From assembly GCF_000499845.2 (NCBI RefSeq), contig NC_023758.2, forward strand, positions 20,350,034-20,414,033: DNA of 64,000 bases, read 5' to 3'. The first letter of the stretch is position 1. Every line of letters starts with the position of its first letter. The notes below the pieces were generated by a model. It ran no database searches, had not been told where the DNA came from, and worked only from the letters and a program-made list of their open reading frames with translations. The stretch is from Phaseolus vulgaris (Eukaryota > Streptophyta > Magnoliopsida > Fabales > Fabaceae). This document shows, in pieces, positions 1 through 11,664 of the stretch. Made by a program: the position numbers and the translations under genes.

Positions 1-944
1 GAAAGGAAAACAAGAACAACTTCAAGAACATGAATATAAACACAATTGAAATATGTAATTGCTAAAACTGGACAAAATTGAAAGAGGAAACAATTCTACC
101 GATTAAAATCATCCAAAGAATCAAATGTACTAAATAGAACTCAAGAACAGCACAATAACAAAAGTAAACGGTACAAATTGAAGAACAAGACTAAGAAACT
201 AAAACTACCGAATGAAAACAACAAAGGAGATGAAAGGAATGTGACTTAGATGGTTGAATATCGGCTGGAATGGAATTGGAGAATGATCACGCCACTTGGT
301 GATGGAGTTCCAAGATGAGTGAAGGAATGTCGCCACTTGTAGCTCTCCAAAAGCACACAAGATGAGACTATAGGAAGGACATCAAATCTCACAAGTTCTC
401 TCTCAAATTGAGTAGAGTTTCTCTTTATTAATTATCCAAATCTGAAATTACAAGAGCCTAGCCTCTTTATTTATAGTAGAAGAGGGCTGAAATGAAAGGC
501 TACGCAAATTCAGATTTCCCTCCTAATTCTAATTCAAATTTGGAGCCAAAACAAGTCACATGGGAGGTGTGACCTTTTTCTACTTTGGCACCTCCTAAAA
601 ACTACACCTACGCCTACTATTTTGTCACATGGAAGGTGTGACCTATCTTTATACATAGACACCCCTTATTTTAATATCTACACCCTCCATTAATGTTCTA
701 CTAAAAACTATACAAAAGGAAATTACAAATAGAGACATCCAATGATGCTTATTTATTTAATGTTTGGCCTTGCCCCTCATGGGTTGGTCTTGGGCTTCTT
801 GGGCTTTGGCCTTCTTGGGATTGGGCTTGGGCTTGGGCTTGGGCTTGGGCCTCCATATTAAGAATACTAATAAGAAGAACTTCAAGTATTTTGGTCCTTG
901 ACCATTCCTCCTATTAATAACATCTTTTTTATTCTCATCACTCA
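1..944 (-). mobile_element. LTR-like sequence in reverse orientation, cut by window edge
   Basis: Read on the minus strand this looks like an LTR: a TATA-like CTATAAATA at 474-466 followed by a leader rich in CT, and a possible TG start at 944. A purine run (960-945, CTTAGGGGGAGGAGGA) lies just upstream and resembles a polypurine tract. The stretch 757-945 has an open frame with a KPKPKP repeat that I take as LTR-internal sequence, not a gene. The other end lies outside the window, so neither a target duplication nor a partner LTR could be checked. LTR identity is an inference from layout. Confidence 0.4.
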
Positions 945-957
945 TCCTCCTCCCCCT

Positions 958-1293
958 AAGAGACCAAAGAAGAAATGACGACTAAGATACGTGAACAATT
1001 ATTGGAGGAGACGAGAAAAGAGACTGATCGGATGTGACTAGAGTTGCGACAAAAGTTTCTATCGCAACAAGTTTGTGCTTAGCCGATTCAACCCCTTGCT
1101 AGTCCCTCTCCCAAGAGCACAAAGGGGAGTTATGCGACTCCTACAACATCAGGGGAGGATATCATTGGCCAAACAAGGCAATGTGATCTACTGGTAGCGG
1201 GCGGCATGCTTCCTCAGGTGGTGGCCATTGGAAAAGTCTGTGAAGAGACCACCACCTTACACAATGTTCCTCTCTCCCCTGATGTGGCGAAGG
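958..1293 (+). pseudogene. CACTA-type second gene, 5' fragment, upstream of an LTR element insertion
   Basis: The frame from 975 reads a charged helical stretch (MTTKIREQLLEETRKETDR) with in-frame stops, then ends ...PLSPDVAK at the insertion site. If the inserted element and one target copy (GAAGG) are skipped, the reading continues in frame into ...VKVERLRVP at 8494 onward, showing one gene was split. The order of segments matches the plant En/Spm (CACTA) gene that carries a C-terminal Ulp1-like protease. Multiple stops show it was already dead or died later. The 5' start is not visible; an LTR-like sequence abuts it on the left. Confidence 0.6.
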
Positions 1294-2443
1294 TGTAGAG
1301 CATGGAAGCTTTGATGTTTCAAATCCAAGATGAAGCTTAAAGTGTTGAAGATGGGAAGCTTTGATGTATCAAATCCTCATGGAATCTGAAGCTATGCTGC
1401 TTTTCAGGTTTGGACTTAGTTATGGGGTTTAAAATCTTTGTAAGATCAGTCTTGATTCCTACAGAAAGCTTGTTTCAATTTGTTTTAAAGAACTAAGTTT
1501 TTTTTCTATGCAAAGGGAAAAACAACCGATTAAAGTTTCGAGACAATCGGTTGTTTGTCACTTAGCTGGCAAAGAAGTTTTAAAACTATTTTTTGAATCA
1601 GTTGTGTAACTGCTGAAACCATTCAACCGGTTAAATCGTGGTTTCAACTAATTAAAGTAAGTTTGTATAACAGTATTTTGAAAACTTGTTTTAACTGATT
1701 CAGTTGTTCAAATCTGCCTTAAACGGTAGCTTTTTCAAAGGTTATAAATATAGCCTTCTTTCAAATGTTTAAATGATGAAAAACATAGAAGTTTTACACT
1801 CTCATTTGAGATAAAAAAGAGATATTACAATCTGTTTGTGAAAATGAGTTTTTCAAGTTTAGCAAGATTGCTTTTGAGTATTATTGTGGTTCAAGAACTG
1901 ATCATAGGGCTTCTGGTTTACTGTAATTCTAGGTGTTTTCTACCCTTACTTAGTTTCTTGTAATTGTTCATATTACACTCTGTAAACGTGTTTGTAAAAT
2001 CCTGTAAAGTCAGTGTGATTCTGGTTTGAGGTGTGTGTTGTGTGCAAAAAGGGTGAGTAGGTCTTGTGGTTTCAAGATTACCTCTTTGTGAGTGTTTTGT
2101 TTGTAATTTATGATTGGTTACATAGTGGAATACTCAGTGGCTTGACTGAGGACTGGATGTAGCTCAGGGATTGAGTGAACCAGTATAAACCTTGTGTGTA
2201 AATCTTTCTTTCTCTCAATTCTCTAACTGTTTGATTTTTTTTTCACTATCATAAACAACCAATTAAATCGTGTTTTAACCGGTTGAAATTCTGATATCTA
2301 TTTTTGTTAGACTGTTTGATTGACTTTCTGATATGCTTATCTGAGTTGTTTGTTAAGGATTCATTCTAAAGTAAAGTAATTGCGAAAATCTTTTAGAAAC
2401 AATTCACCCCCCGCCCCTCTTGTTTAAGCCATCAATTCTAACA
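1294..2443 (+). repeat. Outer 5' LTR-like unit (LTR-A)
   Basis: It starts TGTAGAGCATGGAAGC like the 3' LTR and ends CATCAATTCTAACA. A TATA-like TTATAAATATAGCC lies at 1742-1755. It contains several AACCGATT/AACCGGTT motifs. It is more diverged from the 3' LTR than the next unit is, and its first 90 bases contain a short duplication of the AAGCTTTGATGT segment. Confidence 0.7.
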
Positions 2444-3503
2444 TGAAGCCTTGCTGCTTTTTGGTTTGAGTTTAGATTAGAATGTTTAGAATCTATGTAA
2501 AGATCAGTTCTTAATCCTTGCACAAAGCTTACCCAATCTATTTTAAAAAAGCAAAGTGTTTTTCTAAGCAAAGAGAAAATCAACTGGTTGAATTATCGAA
2601 ATAATCGGTTGTTTGTCACATAACTGGCTTAAAGGTTTTGAAACTGTTTTTGACTTGGTTATGTAATTGTCTAACCAATTCAACCGGTTAAATTGTGTTT
2701 TCAACTAGTTGATTGTGACTTTGTCTAACAGTTTTTTGAAAACCTGTTATTATGTTTTGGGTGTGATCAAAACTGCTTTGGGTCATTAATGTTGCCTTAA
2801 ACGACTATATTTTAAGAGCTATAAATATAGCATTTCTTTCAAAACAAAATACAACAAGTTTTACACAGATTTGAGATCAAAGAGACATTGAGATTTTTTT
2901 TTGAAAGAAGTTTTCAAAAGGTTTGCAAGATTGTTGTTAAGCTTTGCACTCGACAAGATCTGATCATAGGACTTCCTAGTTGGTGTAATCTCAGGTGTTT
3001 TCTATTCCTTTCATGATTCTTGTAATTTTACTTTCATAAAACTTGTAAGTGTGTGTGAAATCCTGCAAAGTCAGAGGGTGTTCTGACTTGAGGTGTTTGG
3101 TGTTACAAAGAGGGTGAGTGGGTCTTGTGGTTTTCAAGGTCACCTCTTTGTGGTGTGTTTGTGTAATATGTAATTGATTACTAGTGGAACTCAGAGGTTG
3201 TTTTTAGAACTGGATGTAGCTCAAGGTTGAGTGAACTAGTATAAAATTCTCTATGTAAATCTATCTATCTCTAACTCCTTATAATTGTTTGTTTTTATTA
3301 TGTTTCTACTGCTGGTATAAACAACCGATTAAAATGAAATTTCAATCAGTTAAAATTCTGAAAACAGTTTTTGTATCATTGGTTGATTGTTTTCCTTAAT
3401 TGTTTATCTGTCATTGTTTGATAAAGGTTCATTCTTAATCAATCTTTGCAAAAATCTTTAATAAAAAATTCACCCCCTCTTGTTTAAGCCATCAATTCTT
3501 ACA
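2444..3503 (+). repeat. Inner 5' LTR-like unit (LTR-B), missing its first bases
   Basis: It begins directly after LTR-A at TGAAGCCTTGCTGC. That point corresponds to roughly 36-48 bases inside the 3' LTR, so the normal TGTAGAGCATG head is absent. It closely follows the 3' LTR (7648-8493), except that about 250 bases (2915-3190 region) are missing from the 3' copy. It contains the TATA-like CTATAAATATAG near 2820 and ends CATCAATTCTTACA. Confidence 0.7.
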
Positions 3504-3525
3504 ATTGGCTTCAAGAGCTAGGTTC
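3504..3525 (+). other. Probable primer-binding site
   Basis: Directly after the LTR end, TTGGCTTCAAGAGCTAGG resembles the common plant retroelement site complementary to a methionyl tRNA 3' end (TTGGTATCAGAGC type), with substitutions. Position supports the call more than sequence does. Confidence 0.5.
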
Positions 3526-3573
3526 TTGAAAAATATTCAAGTTTCTGGTTTTTTTTCTGAAAAATCTTTTTAC

Positions 3574-5204
3574 ATGGCTGACAAGTTGCCTTTTGGGGAA
3601 GGTGCTTCCATAAACAGGTCATCACTGTTTTGTGGTGTCAATTACCAGTTTTGGAAGGTGAGAATGAAAATCTTTATGCATTCAACTGATAAGGGTATTT
3701 GGGAAACAATTGAAAATGGTCCCTTTATACCTCAAGTCAAAAGAGATGAGGTTTTAATTTATAAACCTTCATCTGATTGGACTGAGGCTGAAAGCAAGAA
3801 AGCCAAGTTTGACTGGATTGCTAAGAATATAATAACCTTTTCCTTGAGTTGTGATTAATTTTTTAGGGTATCACAGTGTAGCTCAGCAAAGGAAATGTGG
3901 GACATTCTTGAAGTCACACATGAAGGGACAAACGATGTCAAGAGAGCCAGAAAGCATGCTTTATTCAAGAGTATGAACTCTTTAGAATGCAAAAGGGAGA
4001 AACCATTTATGATGTGCAGAAAAGGTTCTCTCACATAGTCAATCAATTGATGAGTCTTGGTAAGTCTTTTGATAAGGAGGAGCTGAACATCAAGATATTG
4101 AAATGTCTTGATAGAACATGGCAGCCAAAGGTCACTGCCATCTTAGAATCAAAAGATTTGACATCAATGACAGCTGCTTTATTGTTTGGTAAGCTTAGGA
4201 AGCACGAGCTCGAAATGAATAGGCTTATTGTGCAAGAAAGTGAGGACAAACACAACAAAAGCATAACACTCAAAGCTTGCAATCACAAACATCAACAAGA
4301 ATCAAGTGGGAGTGATGAAGACACCATGAGTCTGCTGTCAAGAAAATTCAGCAAGTTCTTGAAGAAGAAAAGCCAAGCTTCAAAGAGGTATGGTTCTAGA
4401 AAACCTAGTGATTTTAATATTAACAAGTACACTTGCTATGACTGTGGTGAACAGGGTCATATCAAGGCAGAATGCCCCAACAATTAGAAATAGCAGATTT
4501 AAAAAATGAGAAAAGGGGAAAAGCCAAGAAGGCATATGTGGCATGTGCCTTAGAGCATCTGTATCCAGTAGCATGAGTTCATCATCTTCAATCAAAGGTA
4601 ATAACTATTATCAATTGCTTGAAGCTTTTAATGAAACTCATGAAGAGGCTAACCGATTGACACTTTCTCACAACCGGTTGAAAGGTCTAAATAATTGGTT
4701 GGAAAACAGAGTCAAGTCTCTAGAAGAAGAGTTTGGAAAAACAAAGGAAGATTTTGAAAACCTTGATTTGATTTACAAAAACTCAACTTGTAGTTGTGAT
4801 TCAAATGTTTGTGAAAATTGTGAAAATCTTGAAAGAAAGATTCACTATCTTTTGAAAACTTTGGACAAACTTACAACTAGAAAATCCAACTTTGAAAATG
4901 TTCTTGCATCTCAAAATTGTGTTTTTGGAAAAGTTGGTTTAGGTTTTTATCCACAAAGCAAAGGAAATGGGATTCAAAACCTTTTTTAACTGTACCAGAA
5001 AAACAATTGGTTAAAAGGTCGATTCAACCGGTTGTTACATGCTTCTATTGCATGAAGAAAGTTCATTCAATTAGGTTCTGCAGGTTTCAAAAATATCTTG
5101 TTTCTAAAGGGATCTTTAAATGGATTCCAAGCTGTTTTGATGGTTCCAAAGGCAAGTCTAACACAAAGGGTCCCAAATTCTTTAAGGGATCAAACCTTAT
5201 GATT
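3574..5204 (+). pseudogene. Copia-type Gag, broken by stops and frameshifts
   Basis: The reading starts at ATG 3574 (MADKLPFGEGASINR...) with the copia gag pattern NYQFWKVRMKIFM near residue 25. A TAA interrupts at 3856. The frame changes near 3985, where the next piece (3987-4487) contains the UBN2-like core and ends in a CCHC zinc knuckle CYDCGEQGHIKAEC (C-x2-C-x4-H-x4-C). Further pieces at 4543-4989 and 4917-5204 carry a coiled stretch and a second Cys/His motif (CFYCMKKVHSIRFC). Gag would package RNA; here at least three breaks make it inactive. The protease active site that follows in related copies is absent. A sibling fragment lies on the minus strand at 40680-41255. Confidence 0.75.
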
Positions 5205-6009
5205 TAACAAGTTCTGTTTTGCAGATTTTTTACTCTACTTGAAGGGTCAGAAAGATCAGAATCTCAAGAAGATTTGTGTACAAGTCAAAGCCTTGTCCTG
5301 ATTCTATGTACTGCTTACATTTGCGTAACTAAAATCTGAGGATAATTTTCTTGTTCTTCTCTTTGTTGAACATTGGTTCTTAAATCCAATTCTATGTTGT
5401 TCTTTATGCCTAGATTATAATTAGCTTGTATTTCTTCTATGCTTTATACAAATTTGTGTGCATTATAAACCATTATGTTTGAATATAGCATGATTGTTTG
5501 AAAATATGATTTTCTAAAAAAATTTCATCAGTGCAGAAATTCAACCGATTGTTTCTTCAAAACAACCGATTGTTTTCTCTCTGTTAGCACTGGGCAAATC
5601 TGTTTTTAATTTCTAAGTCCTGATTTGTAATTTTGTTCAAACCCAGTGATATTTGTGGTTAATACTGTATTAATTACATGTCTGAATACAATATGCCTTT
5701 GCTATAACTACTTTTTATAAATCAGATTCCTCTTATCTTGGAAATTAAAATTGCCTTTAAAGTTTGGTCAAATCAACATGTGAGTATTTGTACTTTCTGT
5801 TTGACTGACAAAAACAGCTTTATGGTTCAAATTTGATTCGTTTTTTTGTTTTGATAACAACCCACATAATGCCAACTTTGACCAAGGGTTTTGGCTATCT
5901 AAGTAATGCAATTAGCTGCTATTTTACACACAAACAATTTGTTGTTCTTCTTTTTCCTCTGCTCTAAGTTTTCCCTGTAGTGTGCTAAAGTTCCTCTTTG
6001 ATTTAAGAA

Positions 6010-7178
6010 ATGGCTGGAACTCCTCCATCTGCTAAAAGGATGAAAACCAGGGCTGTTAGAAGTGCTGGGAAGCTTGAAGGATGGTTCTCAAGAGAATCTG
6101 AACTCATCAACAAATACCTACATGAAACTAGTAGGAAAGGTGTGAATACACCCAAGCTTGTCTCTTTCACCTGGATGAAGTAACAAAATTTGTCCACTAT
6201 GAGAAGCCTCCTCAAGGAGCAAAGATTAAAGAGATTTCTTGAGCCCACTGGAAACATTTATCCAGAATTGGTGAAGGTATTCTATACTAACCTTCAATTT
6301 AATGATGACTCACTTGTTTCTCATGTGAAAGGTGTAGGCATGGTCATTACCAATGATGTGTGGACTGATGTGACTGGATTGAAGTACTCTGGACTGAGGA
6401 TCAACAAAGGAAATCTAGGGATAGTTGAAGAATTCAATAAGATGCAGTTCTACAAAAGTTGTCTCAAGAATCCCCTCTCCCAAGTGAGAAATTTTTCTGT
6501 TGGAGGGTTAAAGCTTGATGAAAGGCTCATAGCCTTCATAGTGTCATGGATCATCACACCAAGGGGGAGCAATCACTCCACCCTTTCTGAGGAAGACCTA
6601 CTGCTGATCTATTGCATTATGAATAAAGTGAAGATCAATTGGATCCACACCATCAAGGAGCATATGCAAAAATCCATAAGGTTATGTGGCTTTCACTATC
6701 CTTATGCAATTTTAATCTCTAAATTTCTTCACTATTTTGAAGTGAATATTGAAGAGGAGCTAGCTGAAATTATCAAGCCCTCAAGTGAGATTAACAGTGG
6801 ATCCCTAAGCAAAATGGGGTTTACAAAAATGGGTGGGAGATGGGTTAGCAAAGATGGTGATCAAGCTGGCCCAAGTGGAATCAATGATGGTGATGAACCT
6901 GAAGATGCAACAAATCAAGAGGAACCTACTGCTGAGACTCAAGAGGCTAGTCCTAGTGATGTCTACATGGGAGAAAGGATGACCACAATGTCTCCTTTTG
7001 AAAGATTGATAACAGCATGGACACTTTTGTTGAAAATCAAAGGAATTTCCATGATTTGTTTGAGTCAAGGTTCAATCATATGGATTCATGTTTTTCAAAC
7101 CTAGATGAACAAATAGAAGAGGTTTATAATCAGATTATGGAGCTACAATTTGAAAGGGAGAACAGTCCTTCTTTCTAA
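6010..7178 (+). pseudogene. Putative plant transposon protein domain ORF (PF20167-like), broken
   Basis: ATG at 6010 opens MAGTPPSAKRMKTR. A TAA at 6181 stops it, and the frame is open again from 6184 to 7104. The core, FLEPTGNIYPELVKVFYTNL then GLKYSG..., matches my recollection of the 'putative plant transposon protein' domain seen in legume LTR elements. An acidic low-complexity tail follows (about 6880-6960). Near 7015 the frame shifts: the alternative frame reads a helical tail with FESRFNHMDSCFSNLDEQIEEVYNQ and ends at TAA 7176-7178. Function is unknown. Its place between gag and the 3' LTR, without pol, recalls the env-like position of some copia elements. Domain name from memory, not searched. 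Confidence 0.6.
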
Positions 7179-7633
7179 TTTGTTGGTCAACATTTTTGAA
7201 CAATTTCTTTTCTCTTTTATGTTGTTTTTAATCCTTCCTTTTGTCTATTTGTGAAGACAAATAGGGGTAGAAGTATGTTAGGATTGTAATATTCTTATAA
7301 TTTGTGATTTAACTGCCTTTGAACATTGCTTAATACTGCTATAACTGTTTAGATTTGAAATTTTAAAACTGTTAAAACTCTGCTACAAAATTTCAACCGG
7401 TTATTCCTGTGAAATAACCGATTGTTTATCTGTGTTTGCACCTCTGTATGTTGATTGGTTTCTCATCTGATTTGGCTGATGTTCCTCTCTGGAAATCACC
7501 TAGTGGGAACTGGTTTGTGGTGCTTATTTGATTGGAATAGATTTTCTTGTGTTTCTATGTTTGCTCATGATGCAGGTTATACAGATTCTAAACAAGAACA
7601 TTCCTAAAAGCATCCCAAGGATTTGTCTCCATC

Positions 7634-7647
7634 AAATAGGGGGAGAT
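7634..7647 (+). other. Polypurine tract of the 1294-8493 element
   Basis: AAATAGGGGGAGAT lies immediately before the 3' LTR start TGTAGAGC at 7648, the expected plus-strand primer position. Confidence 0.7.
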
Positions 7648-8493
7648 TGTAGAGCATGGGAGCTTTGATGTTTCAAATCCAAGATGAAGCTTGAAACCTT
7701 GCTGCTTTTTGGTTTGGGTTTAGATTAGAATGTTTAGAATCTATGTAGATATCAGTTCTTAATCCTTGCACAAAGTTTGCCCAATCTGTTTTAAAAAGCA
7801 AAGTGTTTTTCTAAGCAAAGAGAAAAACAATCGGTTGAATTATCGAAATAATCTGTTGTTTGTCACTTAGCTGGCTTAAAGATTTTGAAACTGTTTTTGA
7901 CTTGGTTATGTAACTGCCTAACCAATTCAACCGGTTAAATCGTGCTTTCAACCGGTTGATTGTGACTTTGTCTAACAGTTTTTTGAAAACCTATTATTCT
8001 ATTTTGGGTGTGATCAAAACTGCTTTGGTTCATTAATGTTGCCTTAAACGGCTAGATTTTAAGTGCTATAAATATAGCCTTTCTTTCTAAACAAAAAACA
8101 ACAAGTTTTACACAAATTTGAGAACAAAGAGAGATTGAGATTTGTTTTTTAAAGAAGTTTTCAAAAAATCGATGTTGTTCAGACATTGTTCTGAGAACTC
8201 GATGTAGCTCAAGGTTGAGTGAACCAGTATAAAATTCTCTGTGTAAATCTCTCTATCTCTAACTCCTTATAACTGTTTGTTTTTATTTTGTTTCTGCTGT
8301 TGGTATAAACAACCGATTAAAACGCAATTTCAATCGGTTAAAATTCTGAAAAACAGTTTTTGTATCATTGGTTGATTGTTTTCCTTAATTGTTTATCTAT
8401 CATTGTTTGATAAAAGGTTAATTCTTAATCAATCTTTGCAAAAAATCTTTGATAAACAATTCACCCCTCTTGTTTAAGCCATCAATTCTTACA
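7648..8493 (+). repeat. 3' LTR of the 1294-8493 element
   Basis: Runs from TGTAGAGCATGGGAGC to CATCAATTCTTACA. A TATA-like CTATAAATATAGCC lies near 8067. It is shorter than LTR-B because of an internal deletion near 8160-8180. Several AACCGGTT/AATCGGTT motifs are present. Confidence 0.8.
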
Positions 8494-9882
8494 GAAGGTA
8501 AAAGTTGAAAGATTACGAGTACCTAATGCCCGTGTTCCACTACCTTCAGATGAGATAACCACTGTAGCCGATGCTTTTCAGACATTCGTTGCCTAGCCCA
8601 GACACCTCATTCGAATTATGCCAGAACCTTTGGTAATAATTTCATTTCATTATATTCATTTATATTTATATATTGAATCTAATTTAGTACAAATGTTCTT
8701 TATTTTGTAGAAACCTCATCGAAAACCAAGTCCGAAAAAGAAGCATGAGGCTCCGGTTGATGATCATATAGCTTCCTTAGTTGTAGCTGCTAGACAGATT
8801 GGTCGAGAACCTTTTGAAGTTCCCTAGGATGATACGTTTTTTTTAAATAAACACTGAACTACCACTATACATATACATGACAGATTTGTTAGAATTTGTA
8901 GCTGGGATCAGGAGCTCAATATAAATATAATTCAATTTTTTATGATGTAAGTATCTTTACCTATATTTCAATTTACTTTATGTTAAATTATTATTGATAA
9001 TGTTTTAACTAATAAGTTGTAGGTTTTTGCATGGAGTCAGTCTCACTGAGGAGAAGGAAAATGTGTATGGATTCTTAGATCCTACATATACTAATCCCAC
9101 TGGAGCAAAGGTAAATGAGACCCAATCATACATGACTAACACCATGGAAAAAGAGGGAAAACAAATTTATTTATGCTCTTATATTAATGAGTAAGTTTAA
9201 TCATATGTCGTCAATTATTACTATTTCATGTTTTAAGTATTTACTAACTCTTTTCATGGATGATATAGGGATCATTGGTAGTTACTTGTCTTATCAATGG
9301 TTGATAAGACTACTGTGTGGTTTTGTTCCCTACACAAGAAGATATCCCCAAGTCTTAAGAATATCATTGATAGGTAAGTACACTATAAACTTAACTTTGT
9401 ATGTTACTAATTAACCATCTACTAACGAGGTTTTTTGTATTAACCAGTTCATGGTGTGGATATAACATCCTAAAAGGTCGATCCAATTCAAATTTTCAAA
9501 ATTTGAACTAGATAAGACTAAAGGTTTGTAATTTTTTTCTTTCTCTTTTCATTGTTTATCAATATACTAACTTTTACTTTTTATTGAATTATAGTGTAAT
9601 AAACAATCAGGAAGCTATGAGTGTGGCTATTACGTTTATGCAATGGATGATTACCAAGAGTAGGCCTTAAAAGTGATTGGAAAGAGGTAACATGATATGT
9701 TAAATTATTTTTATAATTCATGAACATATATGTATCTTAAAACTAATTTGTGTCAACCATATTTTTAAATGCAGTTCTTCACGGATGAAGCACCAATGTC
9801 TTCGGAAGCCATAACATATGTGAGACATTCTTGGTCCACATATTTCATAAATTTTTATATCTCTAGGATAGTTGATCAATAG
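8494..9882 (+). pseudogene. CACTA-type second gene, 3' part: Ulp1-like C48 protease relic
   Basis: Exon-like pieces separated by AT-rich introns continue the gene begun at 958. They are 8494-8633 (ends at a GT donor), 8711 to about 8946 (KPHRKPSPKKK..., then INIIQFFMM), 9023-9189 (FLHGVSLTEEKENVYGFLDP...), 9270-9374 (HWQLLVLSMVDKTTVWFCSLH), 9598-9670 (CNKQSGSYECGYYV) and 9775-9882. Ulp1/C48 proteases use a His-Asp-Cys triad; the His of DHWQ and the Cys of ECGYYV are both visible. Stops (near 8598, 8826 and 9465) and frame changes make it non-functional. In related elements this domain follows the transposase; its role in transposition is not known. Confidence 0.65.
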
Positions 9883-9927
9883 TGTAGGAATTATATATAA
9901 TTTGATTAGTGTTTGTAATACATTTTG

Positions 9928-9930
<3 letters not shown>

Positions 9931-9964
<34 letters not shown>
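9931..9964. repeat. (TA)n microsatellite
   Basis: An uninterrupted run of AT/TA dinucleotides of about 34 bases in the relic CACTA region. Confidence 0.9.
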
Positions 9965-9968
<4 letters not shown>

Positions 9969-10074
9969 GATTATCTGAATTTATGTATTTGTCTGGCTGG
10001 GTATATATAATTGAACAAATTAATTTATATGGTAATTAGCACTAAACAGATTGCACTAAAAAAAACACCATTTA

Positions 10075-10290
10075 CAAGGGCGGTTATTTACCATAGCCGC
10101 ATTTGTAAATCCAGCGCAAGATTTACAAATGCGACTATTACCATAGCCACATTTATAAATGTGATTTACAAGGGCTATTACAATAGCTGCTTTCTTATCT
10201 CTTCAATTTAAGAATGCGTGTTCATCAAATGCAGTTCTATAGTCGTCCTTCTAAATTTAAAATAGCTGCATTCGTTTTGTCTTTTTGCAC
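10075..10290 (+). repeat. Subterminal-type repeats of the CACTA element
   Basis: Short motifs of the type ACCATAGCCGCATTTGTAAAT recur in both orientations (for example 10089-10112, 10121-10165), interspersed with CTATTACAATAGC variants. Such degenerate, clustered, both-strand repeats are typical of CACTA subterminal regions. They sit just downstream of the Ulp1-like exons, as expected for the 3' end. A clean terminal TTTGTAGTG was not found nearby, so the exact terminus is unresolved. Confidence 0.45.
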
Positions 10291-11664
10291 CAGTAACTAC
10301 AAAGAAAGACTTTGCATTAATTAGGCACCAAGACACATATATGCAATAATCATTCAAAGGATTATCTATCTACAATATCAGTATGTAGTGACCTCTCTCT
10401 TTCTCTATATACTCAATAATGACTATTCACAATATCATAACTTCAGAAAAGGTCTTTTTTGGAGAAAAATATAGTAAAAAATCATACATGCATCACACAT
10501 AAACTAAGTACACAAAAATATATAGTTTTAACAATATATTCCAAAAAAAATCAAGTGGTACTCGAGAAAAAAAGTAAATAGTAAACACAAACACCTATGA
10601 TCACAAATGTAGTTCTTTGTATATTCTAATTCTAACCAATTCCTATTTTTTGTGTATCCTAACATACTACTATCAAATAAAATACTATAATAACATTAAA
10701 ATACAAACCCATCAAATAACCTCTACCATGAAATACGAAAATATATTGTCTTAAGTGTGTGTGCAAGAAATTGACTTTGGGTCACTACATGATGTTACAA
10801 GGGTCACCACACGGAAAATAACACGGACACACACTTTATATTATTCATCACCCAACAAAAATCAAACAAGATCAATCTTTCACTTAATAAACTAATGAAT
10901 AGAAAATGTATTACCTTTGGTGAAATTAAATAGAACACTTCAATGTAAGGTCACCAATAGCGTCACCCAACCACCGTCACTTGCAAACACCAAAAACGAC
11001 GAGGACGAACGAGGAGGAGAAGGTGGAAGACAGACAAATACTAGAACAGAAGTTTGAGGAGAAGACCAAACAAATGCTAGAAGAGAAGAAGACACCGAAA
11101 CTGGAGAAATTGAGAAAAAGTGGACAAACTAAATTCAGAATGCAACCCTCAAAATGTTTTAACCTAAGTTCAGAACGTAACGAAGTATCCAAATCTTAAA
11201 TATTTTCAAAATATTAGACCCACAACACAATTAAATATAGGGACTCTAAATCAAAACATTGATTGTCCCGACAATTGTTTCGTTCTTTTGGTTGGTGACA
11301 AAATTCCTCTTTCAACTTTTTTTCATTCCATTTTTGGCTAAGTAGTATAAGTACTAACTGGTTATACTTTACTATCTATATAGCTACACGTGCAAGCAAA
11401 TTGACAGAAACCGTAGTGAAAATCTTACAGGAACTGTTCATCTTATCAATGCAGAACAGAACTTCTGAAAACACACAGCATAAATATCATGCTAGGCTAT
11501 GCATAATCTTCTTTCTCTATACATATAGGCATTCGCAGTAGAGAATCTTACTGGGTGATTCATGTAAAACCACCTCAAAAACCAATACACTAAGTTTTTT
11601 ATAACCACTGAAGTATCTACCATGAAAATTATTTTCCAAACCATTATTAATGAGCGGGTACAGT
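10291..11664. other. Stretch without a recognisable gene
   Basis: AT-rich sequence between the CACTA relic and the P450 gene. A short open frame at 10981-11199 is lysine/glutamate rich but overlaps an equally long frame on the other strand and matches nothing I know. The part next to 11665 probably holds the 3' UTR of the P450. Confidence 0.5.

Larger units (their letters stand above)
1294..8493 (+). mobile_element. Non-autonomous LTR retrotransposon with copia-type gag and no pol
   Basis: Outer limits are set by TGTAGAGCATG at 1294 and ...CAATTCTTACA at 8493, flanked by identical 5-bp copies GAAGG (1289-1293 and 8494-8498). Inside, in order, are two tandem LTR-like units, a primer-binding-like site, a broken gag (3574-5204), a noncoding stretch (5205-6009), an open frame resembling the putative plant transposon protein domain (6010-7178), more noncoding sequence, a polypurine tract and the 3' LTR. 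No reverse transcriptase, integrase or RNase H was seen in any frame, so it would depend on another element. It sits inside the CACTA protease gene. Confidence 0.85.

Noticed and set aside
7255..7275. Purine run ACAAATAGGGGTAGAAG as the polypurine tract
   Set aside because: It is nearly 400 bases from the 3' LTR; the run at 7634-7647 directly abuts the LTR and is the better candidate.
10981..11199. Lys/Glu-rich frame on the plus strand
   Set aside because: A frame of the same length lies on the opposite strand, there are no splice or family signals, and the composition is low complexity.
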